A stretch of 5,776 nt of DNA from NCBI GenBank assembly GCA_016293365.1, contig JAEDEK010000119.1:1-5776 (forward strand), in the 5' to 3' direction. Shown here piece by piece: positions 1 through 5,238 of the stretch. The notes beneath the pieces were generated by a model. It had not been told where the DNA came from and ran no database searches. It worked only from the letters and a program-made list of their open reading frames with translations. The position numbers and the translations under genes were made by a program. Every line of letters starts with the position of its first letter. The stretch's first letter is position 1. This stretch comes from Bulleidia sp. (GTDB lineage Bacteria > Bacillota_I > Bacilli_A > Erysipelotrichales > Erysipelotrichaceae).

Positions 1-1887
1 GAAGATCTTCATTACCTGAAGGAAAACATTCAGCAGTTGACTGTTACTTCCGGAAAGGTAGAAGAAATCATGATCAGAAATACGCTGATTCAGCCGGTAG
101 TCACACTTCTGGATGGACAGATGAATCCGCTTGAAGGCAGTTTTGATGTTGTGGATGAAGAAGGCGAAACCGTTTCTGTTTCTTCCAAACAGTCTGTTGT
201 ACTCAAACGGGATCATACCTACAGGATCATCCCACGTACTGTTCCTGATGGATACTATATCCCGGATGCCATTGAGGTAAAAACAGTCTATGAAAACGGT
301 ACTGTCCATGATATCGATGTTACCGCATCCTGTTTTTCCGTATTTCTGCACCTGATCGATCAGCAGACAGAAACCGGAATCGGTGGAGCAGAATTCGGTA
401 TCTATGATGATCAGAACAGTCTTCTTTCTACTGTCCGCAGTGAAAATGGAGGTGTACAGCTGTATGGATTGAAGGCTGGAAAGTCATACCGGATTCATCA
501 GATCCGTACAACCGGTACGTGGCTGCCGGTGGAAGATCAGATTCTTTCTGTTCCCGTGTCTTCAGAAAAGGAAATCCATCTGACCGTGAAAGCGGAAGGC
601 TATGTTCATCTGAGTGCATCCATCATGGATGTCTCACTGCAGTCTGTGCCAGATGGCAGCCTGTCCGTTTTTATGGATGTGGATTGTACTGTACCGGCAT
701 ACGATATCCATGGAAAGCCGATCACAGGGTCTGCCTTTATAAAGGCGGATGTCAGAAACGGCAGTTACTATGTCAGGATGGATGATGTCGGGCAGAAATG
801 GTATCTGAACCGGCAGCCGGTGATGATTGAAGTGGATCATGCGATGAGTGAACTTGCATCAGGCAATGTAGTGACACAAAGAGCGGATTACAGTTTCTCC
901 ATAAAAGATGATCTTGGGAATGATATTGGGGATGACTTTGTTGTGGAGCTGTATGAAAACGGGAGAAAAACAGGCACAGTCAAAGCGGACGGCACTTCTG
1001 TTGTTCGACAGGGATTTGATCTGAACAGAGACAGCGTGTATCAGGTACGGACTGTGTGCGTGCAGGGACAGTATGTCTTTTCTTCTGAGAAACGCAATCT
1101 GACAATCGCAAAGGAAGTTCCACAGGAAAGTCAGGGGGAGATCATTACAGCAGTACCTTATGTAACATTACGTGTCATGGAAGATCAGGCCGGCCTGTCC
1201 GGTTCCTATCGGATTTATTCCAACAGGGAATGCACAATACCTGCAGAATCGGTCAATGATATGGATGATCAGATGCATCGTGTATGGAATCTACGTGATG
1301 GAACATACTGGATCATAACAGAATCGCTCAATGACACCTGGTATCCGTATGCGCAGGAGGTTTCCATCACACTTGATCATGGTCGCAGCTGGAATGAAAC
1401 TGTGCTGATGAGACATACACCTGTTACAATGATTCTTTCCAGTATGGATGAAAACGGTCAGTCACTGGATGGTACGATGGTGGAAATCCGTGACATGGAT
1501 GGGACTGTACAGCAGACAGCCGTCTTTACAGATGGACTTCTTGTTCTGCAGGGATCCTGGCTGAAAAGAGGCAGCAGCTATGTTATTGCGGAAATACAGA
1601 CACCAGATGGATACCATAGATGTGCAGATGTTCAGTTCACGGTACCACTGCATCAACCATCTATGACACCTTCGATTTCCATCGTGCATCAGAAACAGCA
1701 GCGGATTGTATTGCCACAGAAGGATCATACAAGCTCTTCTTTCATGCCGGAAGAACAGAAAAAAGCAGAAAGTGTGGAACAGAAGGTGGAATTATCCAGT
1801 CCTGTATTTATGGGAATGGCTGTATCAGCCGGTATTCTGATCAGTGCAGTGATAATTTTGAAAAATATTTCAAAAGGTAAAGTGTAA
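1..1887 (+). CDS. Surface protein with SpaA/Cna-B-like repeats and C-terminal membrane anchor (5'-truncated)
   Basis: The frame is open from base 1, so the start lies upstream; the in-frame TTG at 37 has no convincing Shine-Dalgarno sequence. 628 residues are visible. From about residue 33 to 549 the protein consists of six beta-rich units of about 75-85 residues resembling SpaA/Cna-B (prealbumin-like) domains. The last (about 474-549) has the typical 'AEIQTPDGYH' ending. Two units (about 201-280 and 387-471) form a distinct subtype sharing 'D/E-C-T-V/I-P-A', 'NG/DG-S/T-Y' and 'WY' motifs. A polar linker rich in Lys, Glu and Gln (about 550-598) leads to a hydrophobic segment (about 601-620) and a short basic tail ending KGKV. 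This implies an exported protein anchored by its C-terminus with its repeats outside. No LPxTG motif precedes the membrane segment, so sortase attachment is not supported. Most units lack the Lys and Glu expected for isopeptide crosslinks. The specific role is unknown; adhesin or stalk is inference. It is separate from the his operon, which has its own promoter. Confidence 0.8.
   Translation, partial: EDLHYLKENIQQLTVTSGKVEEIMIRNTLIQPVVTLLDGQMNPLEGSFDVVDEEGETVSVSSKQSVVLKRDHTYRIIPRTVPDGYYIPDAIEVKTVYENGTVHDIDVTASCFSVFLHLIDQQTETGIGGAEFGIYDDQNSLLSTVRSENGGVQLYGLKAGKSYRIHQIRTTGTWLPVEDQILSVPVSSEKEIHLTVKAEGYVHLSASIMDVSLQSVPDGSLSVFMDVDCTVPAYDIHGKPITGSAFIKADVRNGSYYVRMDDVGQKWYLNRQPVMIEVDHAMSELASGNVVTQRADYSFSIKDDLGNDIGDDFVVELYENGRKTGTVKADGTSVVRQGFDLNRDSVYQVRTVCVQGQYVFSSEKRNLTIAKEVPQESQGEIITAVPYVTLRVMEDQAGLSGSYRIYSNRECTIPAESVNDMDDQMHRVWNLRDGTYWIITESLNDTWYPYAQEVSITLDHGRSWNETVLMRHTPVTMILSSMDENGQSLDGTMVEIRDMDGTVQQTAVFTDGLLVLQGSWLKRGSSYVIAEIQTPDGYHRCADVQFTVPLHQPSMTPSISIVHQKQQRIVLPQKDHTSSSFMPEEQKKAESVEQKVELSSPVFMGMAVSAGILISAVIILKNISKGKV
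601..840 (+). repeat. Type-B repeat unit 1 in the surface protein
   Basis: This encodes visible residues about 201-280 of the surface protein. It aligns by eye with the unit at 1159-1413: an opening 'YVHL' strand, 'DVDCTVPA', then 'NGSYYVR', 'KWY' and a closing 'IEVDH'. The match is at protein level and divergent, so it is an old domain duplication rather than a recent DNA repeat. Boundaries are approximate. Confidence 0.55.
1159..1413 (+). repeat. Type-B repeat unit 2 in the surface protein
   Basis: This encodes visible residues about 387-471. Shared landmarks with unit 1, in the same order, are 'YVTL', 'NRECTIPA', 'DGTYWI', 'TWY' and 'ITLDH'. The 'GTYWIITES' stretch resembles the 'G-T-Y-x-x-x-E' ending strand of SpaA-like domains, so the B type is probably a variant of the same fold. 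Boundaries are approximate. Confidence 0.55.
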
Positions 1888-1895
1888 AATTTCCA

Positions 1896-1924
1896 TTGAC
1901 TGATGAAACCGGTTGGACTATGAT
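1896..1924 (+). promoter_or_regulatory. Sigma-A-type promoter of the his operon
   Basis: A -35 box TTGACT (1896-1901) is followed after exactly 17 bases by a -10 box TATGAT (1919-1924). Transcription would start near 1930-1932, just before the first strand of T-box Stem I. The -35 box begins only 9 bases after the stop codon of the upstream gene. The -10 lies in a perfect 11-base palindrome, ATGATAATCAT (1920-1930), which could be chance. The position relative to the leader makes this a strong call without experimental data. Confidence 0.8.
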
Positions 1925-2021
1925 AATCATACAACGTCAAAGAAGGGAAAAAGTAGGGCAGAGACCAATTTCAGAGAGCCTTCAGGTGCTGAAAAGAAGG
2001 TATGCGGTACTGTACTGAAAA

Positions 2022-2024
2022 CAC
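2022..2024 (+). promoter_or_regulatory. T-box specifier codon CAC (His)
   Basis: CAC lies on the 3' side of the Stem I internal loop, directly followed by A2025, the purine usually found after the specifier, and then by the UCCC strand of the lower helix and UGAGA. The competing registers AAC (Asn) and ACA (Thr) fit the spacing or the following purine less well. CAC would pair with the GUG anticodon of tRNA-His, which agrees with the genes downstream. Confidence 0.85.
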
Positions 2025-2136
2025 ATCCCTGAGACGATTTCCTGAACATGTACAGTAAGGAAATACGGGAGTGCCCGTTACAGCACAGAAGTATGTCAGT
2101 ACTTCATGAGGCCTGTGATCGTAAGGTGCAGGTGAA

Positions 2137-2174
2137 GATCAGGTGGAACCACGTTTATTATGGACGTCCCGATT
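2137..2174 (+). promoter_or_regulatory. T-box antiterminator
   Basis: GAUC (2137-2140) can pair with GAUU (2171-2174) and GG (2142-2143) with CC (2168-2169), with an A2141/C2170 mismatch between them. The seven-base bulge UGGAACC (2144-2150) contains the UGG that pairs with the tRNA CCA end. The upper helix is ACG (2151-2153) with CGU (2165-2167). The 3' strand reuses bases that otherwise form the 5' arm of the terminator, so the two structures exclude each other. Confidence 0.85.
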
Positions 2175-2197
2175 ATGGGATGTCCATTTTGTTTTTT
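2160..2197 (+). terminator. Rho-independent terminator of the T-box leader
   Basis: An 11-pair stem joins AUGGACGUCCC (2160-2170) to GGGAUGUCCAU (2177-2187), with one G-U pair and a six-base loop GAUUAU. A U tract broken by a single G follows (2187-2197). It ends three bases before the hisZ Shine-Dalgarno sequence, as expected for a regulatory attenuator. It may also stop readthrough from the surface-protein gene. Confidence 0.93.
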
Positions 2198-2199
2198 AC

Positions 2200-2205
2200 A
2201 GGAGG
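2200..2205 (+). promoter_or_regulatory. Ribosome binding site of hisZ
   Basis: AGGAGG lies 8 bases before the ATG at 2214 and decides the start. The in-frame ATG at 2160 lies at the first base of the terminator stem and has no Shine-Dalgarno sequence. It would add 18 residues unlike any HisZ N-terminus, so it is rejected. Confidence 0.9.
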
Positions 2206-2213
2206 CAGAAATT

Positions 2214-3323
2214 ATGCAGGAAATCCGTATCCCGCAGGGAATGAGAGATCTGACGGCATCACAGAGCCGTCGCAAGGAAGCGCTCAGAAAAAGAATAGAA
2301 GATGTATTCGATTCATTCGGATACGAAAAGATCTGTACGCCGACCATTGAATATGCCGATACATACCGGATCGGGTTTACATCCGCAACGGATCTTTCGG
2401 AAATGTACAGATTTCTTGATCAGGATGGAAATCTTGTCATGATGCGTGTGGATATGACCGTGCCGATCGCAAGATTCTGTACAACACGTTATTCCAAGGC
2501 GGAACCGCCATTCCGTTTCCGTTACTGTTCAGAGGTGTTCAAGATCAGACATATGTTTGCCGGAAAACGTTCTCAGGTAACAGACTGTGGTATTGAGCTG
2601 ATCGGACTGGACGATCACAGTGATATTGAAGTGCTGTATACGGCGATCCGGGTGCTGCAGCAGATCGGAGCAAAGCAGTACCGGCTGGAAATCGGTAATT
2701 CCGGATTCTTCAGAGTTGCAGCTGAAAAACTGAATCTGAGTGAAGAACAGCGCACGACTCTGGCAGATCTGATCGATCGCAAATCTCTTGTTGAACTGCA
2801 CGAATATCTTGTGAAGATGAATGCCTCCAAACAGATTCAGGCTTTCTTTGAACGCCTTCCATTACTGGGTGGTGGAAGTGAAGTCCTGATGGAAGCAATG
2901 GAACTGAGCTTCTGTGCAGAACTGAAGGAAGAAGTCGGTAAGCTGATGAAACTGGATGAAAATCTGAGAAAGCTTGGTGTCATGGATCATGTCAGTTATG
3001 ACTTCGGTAAGATACCGCATCTGGATTACTATACCGGTATCATCTTTGAAGGATATGTATCCGGTGTCGGCACTTCTGTGCTCTCCGGGGGCAGATATGA
3101 CAGTCTGCTTGGCAGATTCGGCAGAGACCTTCCTGCGTGTGGTTTTTCCGTCAAACTGGATGATCTGCTGGATATACTGGAAGAGGAAGAAAAAAATGTT
3201 GTCCGCATCGGATATCCGAAAGGAAAAGAAGTGGAAGCATTGATCCTGAGTGAAACATACCGGAAGGACAGTCATGTGGAACTTGTTTTATGGGACGAAG
3301 ATAAGATTGAGGTGATTGTATGA
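2214..3323 (+). CDS. hisZ: ATP phosphoribosyltransferase regulatory subunit HisZ
   Basis: HisZ is a histidyl-tRNA synthetase paralogue without synthetase activity. It binds short HisG in the cytoplasm to form the active, histidine-sensitive first enzyme of histidine synthesis. The 369-residue product starts 'MQEIRIPQGMRDL', typical of the HisS/HisZ family. It keeps the class II core: 'MRVDMTVPIAR' (77-87), 'GIELIG' (126-131), 'LDYYTGIIFEGY' (270-281), 'SGGRYDSLLGRFG' (291-303) and 'GFSVKLDDLL' (310-319). Synthetase residues are altered: the motif 2 'FRxE' is 'FKIR' (109-112), the Arg of 'VRGLDYYT' is replaced ('IPHLDYYT', 267-274), and the motif 3 'ER' is 'DD'. The tail after about residue 325 is short, without a full anticodon-binding domain. 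Its place directly before short hisG confirms HisZ rather than HisS. 'RVD' at 78-80 departs from the usual 'RP[DE]'. Expression should be controlled by the T-box just upstream. Confidence 0.95.
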   Translation: MQEIRIPQGMRDLTASQSRRKEALRKRIEDVFDSFGYEKICTPTIEYADTYRIGFTSATDLSEMYRFLDQDGNLVMMRVDMTVPIARFCTTRYSKAEPPFRFRYCSEVFKIRHMFAGKRSQVTDCGIELIGLDDHSDIEVLYTAIRVLQQIGAKQYRLEIGNSGFFRVAAEKLNLSEEQRTTLADLIDRKSLVELHEYLVKMNASKQIQAFFERLPLLGGGSEVLMEAMELSFCAELKEEVGKLMKLDENLRKLGVMDHVSYDFGKIPHLDYYTGIIFEGYVSGVGTSVLSGGRYDSLLGRFGRDLPACGFSVKLDDLLDILEEEEKNVVRIGYPKGKEVEALILSETYRKDSHVELVLWDEDKIEVIV

Positions 3324-3955
3324 GTCTTGCAGTGGCATTGACAAAAGGAAGACTGGAAAAATCCGTCACAGCCATGCTGGAGGAATGCGGCTATGGCGTA
3401 CAGAAACTGAAAGACAAGGGCAGAGCACTTGTTTTTGAAGATACCGTAAAGGATATCCGTTATTTCCTGGCAAAGCCAAATGATGTCATCACCTATGTGG
3501 AACATGGGGTTGCGGATATCGGAATCGTCGGCAAGGATACATTGATGGAAGGCGGGAAGGACTATTATGAACTTCTTGATCTGAAAACAGGAGAATGCAG
3601 ATTCATCCTGGCAGGATTACCTGGAAATAATCCATTACAGAAAGTGGGACATATTACAATCGGTACAAAGTATCCGAATGTTGCTTCGGAATATTTCCAC
3701 CGACACAGTCTTGACCCGGAAATCATTAAAATTGACGGTTCTGTGGAACTTTCCCCATTGCTTGGATTATGCGATGGAATTGTGGACATCATGGAAACAG
3801 GCACAACATTGAAGGAAAACGGTCTTGTTGTATTTGATGAGGTATGCCGTATCAGTGCAAGGGCTATTGTCAATAAGGTCAGCTTCAAGATGAAGCGGGA
3901 TGAAGTGATGGAATTCATCACAGATCTGAAAGAGAAGGTAAATGAGAAATGCTGA
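3320..3955 (+). CDS. hisG: ATP phosphoribosyltransferase catalytic subunit HisG, short form
   Basis: HisG joins ATP and PRPP to give phosphoribosyl-ATP, the committed first step of histidine synthesis. At 211 residues it is the short form, lacking the C-terminal regulatory domain of the roughly 300-residue long form, and so should depend on HisZ. Visible motifs are 'LTKGRL' (7-12), 'KPNDVITYVEHGVADIGIVG' (52-71), 'GTKYPN' (115-120) and the PRPP-binding loop 'DGIVDIMETGTTL' (152-164). The start ATG overlaps the hisZ stop (ATGA, 3320-3323), with GAGGTG at 3309-3314 as a Shine-Dalgarno sequence lying within hisZ. This overlap suggests translational coupling, useful for making the two subunits in matched amounts. 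No damage or odd residues were noted. Confidence 0.97.
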   Translation: MSLAVALTKGRLEKSVTAMLEECGYGVQKLKDKGRALVFEDTVKDIRYFLAKPNDVITYVEHGVADIGIVGKDTLMEGGKDYYELLDLKTGECRFILAGLPGNNPLQKVGHITIGTKYPNVASEYFHRHSLDPEIIKIDGSVELSPLLGLCDGIVDIMETGTTLKENGLVVFDEVCRISARAIVNKVSFKMKRDEVMEFITDLKEKVNEKC

Positions 3956-5238
3956 AGGAAATATCTGTAAAGGATGAAAAGAAACTGAGAGAATGGCTGG
4001 ATGAAAGAAGTCAGGAAATCGATCCGGAAGTGGTTGCCAAAGCGGCTGAAATACTGAATCGAGTCAGAAAAGAAGGCGATGCAGCATTGGTTGATCTGAC
4101 ACAGAAGTTTGATGGTGTTACAATGCAGGACTTCCGTGTATCAGAAGCAGAAATGGATGAGGCAGAAGCAGAGTGTGATGAATCATTCAAGGAAGCAATG
4201 TGCCTGGCTGCTGAAAACATCAGAACATTCCATAAGGCCCAGCTGCCGCAGTCCTATCTTCTGCAGCAGGATAACGGGATCTATCTTGGGGAACGGGTGA
4301 TCCCATTATCCAGCGTCGGTATCTATGTTCCAGGAGGAAGAGCACAGTATCCAAGCTCTGTATTAATGAATGCCATTCCTGCCTCTGTTGCAGGTGTCAA
4401 GAGAATTGTCATGGTTACTCCACCGAATAAGGAAGGTACCATCAATCCCAATATTGCCTATGCTGCACGTCTGGCCGGCATAACCGAAATCTATAAGGTC
4501 GGCGGTGCCCAGGCGATCGGTGCACTGGCATACGGAACACAATCCATTCCGGCTGTGGATAAGATCACAGGACCTGGCAACATCTTTGTGGCAGCTGCCA
4601 AGAAGCTTGTCTTTGGAAAAGTTGATATTGATATGATTGCAGGACCATCGGAAATTCTTGTGATTGCGGATGAAGGTGCAGATCCATCTTTTGTAGCGGC
4701 AGATCTGCTTTCTCAGGCAGAACATGATCCGCTTGCTTCTGCCATTCTTCTGACAACTTCACGTTCATTGCTGGAAGAAGTTAATCAGGAACTTGAAAAG
4801 CAGTGTGCAGTATTACCGAAAAAAGAAATTGCCCAGGCTTCCATACGGGATTATGGACGTTCCATTGTCTGTGATTCCATCAGTGAATGCATTGATTTTA
4901 CCAATGCGATTGCACCGGAACATCTTGAACTTTGCATTGGGGATCCGATGGCATATCTTTCCGGAGTCCAAAATGCAGGTTCTGTATTCCTTGGCTACTA
5001 TACGTGTGAATCTATTGGTGATTATTTCGGTGGTACAAACCATGTCTTACCGACAAACGGTACAGCCCGTTTCTCCAGTGCACTTGGTGTAGATGCCTTT
5101 GTGAAAAAATCCTGTTTCCTGCATTACAGCAGGGAAGCAGTGATTCAGTATGGTCACTATATTGAAACAATGGCAGAAGAAGAGCAGCTGCAGGCACATG
5201 CCAATGCGGTAACAGTGAGGTTACGGAATGGAAAATAA
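3949..5238 (+). CDS. hisD: Histidinol dehydrogenase HisD
   Basis: HisD oxidises L-histidinol to L-histidine in two NAD-dependent steps, ending the pathway; it is a zinc-dependent cytoplasmic homodimer. The 429 residues match the usual bacterial length. The signature region is intact: 'GPGNIFVAAAKKLVFG' (208-223) and 'VDIDMIAGPSE' (225-235). By comparison with the E. coli enzyme (Q259, H262, D360, H419), the zinc ligands are Q256, H259, D358 and H417. The catalytic pair E326-H327 corresponds to E324-H325 in 'APEHLE'. The small, constant offsets support an intact active site. The ATG at 3949 overlaps the end of hisG by 7 bases, in another frame, with AAGG at 3935-3938 as a modest Shine-Dalgarno sequence. 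It should be co-transcribed with hisZ and hisG under T-box control. Confidence 0.97.
   Translation: MLKEISVKDEKKLREWLDERSQEIDPEVVAKAAEILNRVRKEGDAALVDLTQKFDGVTMQDFRVSEAEMDEAEAECDESFKEAMCLAAENIRTFHKAQLPQSYLLQQDNGIYLGERVIPLSSVGIYVPGGRAQYPSSVLMNAIPASVAGVKRIVMVTPPNKEGTINPNIAYAARLAGITEIYKVGGAQAIGALAYGTQSIPAVDKITGPGNIFVAAAKKLVFGKVDIDMIAGPSEILVIADEGADPSFVAADLLSQAEHDPLASAILLTTSRSLLEEVNQELEKQCAVLPKKEIAQASIRDYGRSIVCDSISECIDFTNAIAPEHLELCIGDPMAYLSGVQNAGSVFLGYYTCESIGDYFGGTNHVLPTNGTARFSSALGVDAFVKKSCFLHYSREAVIQYGHYIETMAEEEQLQAHANAVTVRLRNGK

Larger units (their letters stand above)
1944..2174 (+). promoter_or_regulatory. T-box riboswitch leader, histidine (CAC) specific
   Basis: This transcribed leader should sense uncharged tRNA-His and control transcription of the downstream his genes. 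The Stem I base pairs GGGAAA (1945-1950) with UUUCCU (2038-2043). Above it are the kink-turn-like AGUA (1952-1955) and GGG/CCC (1956-1958/2027-2029), then UUUCAG/CUGAAA (1969-1974/2015-2020). The conserved AGAGAG lies at 1973-1978, and a distal hairpin GCCUUC/GAAGGU (1978-1983/1996-2001) carries an AGGUGCUGAAAA loop. Hairpins at 2065-2078 and 2088-2105 sit in the Stem II region, and GCCUGU/GCAGGU (2111-2116/2128-2133) fits Stem III. The T-box consensus AGGUGGAACCACG is at 2141-2153, followed by a terminator and hisZ. Pairings were drawn by hand; the class assignment is firm, the exact Stem I upper structure is not. Confidence 0.93.

Noticed and set aside
37..39. TTG at 37 as the start of the surface-protein gene
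   Set aside because: The frame stays open to base 1, there is no upstream ribosome binding site and no signal peptide follows, so the gene is truncated by the window edge.
1920..1930. Palindrome ATGATAATCAT over the -10 as a repressor operator
   Set aside because: Five-base arms in an AT-rich -10 region arise easily by chance and the T-box already explains regulation; no second copy was seen.
2160..2213. An in-frame 18-codon upstream extension of hisZ starting at ATG 2160
   Set aside because: This ATG lies at the foot of the terminator hairpin, has no ribosome binding site, and the added residues do not resemble a HisZ N-terminus; AGGAGG points to 2214.
2048..2350. A 100-codon open frame starting in the leader and running into hisZ
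   Set aside because: It overlaps T-box Stem II, antiterminator and terminator plus hisZ in another frame, and its translation looks like a shadow with no recognisable features. A leader peptide is unlikely because T-box control does not use one.
2862..3275. A 137-codon minus-strand open frame inside hisZ
   Set aside because: It is antisense to a well-supported gene, lacks a ribosome binding site and family resemblance, and is rich in Phe, Gln and Ser as expected for a shadow frame.
2214..3323. Histidyl-tRNA synthetase (hisS)
   Set aside because: Key catalytic arginines are missing, the anticodon-binding domain is reduced, and the gene directly precedes a short-form hisG.
4363..4725. A 120-codon minus-strand open frame inside hisD
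   Set aside because: It is fully antisense to the conserved hisD core and its Cys-, His- and Arg-rich translation resembles no protein I recognise.
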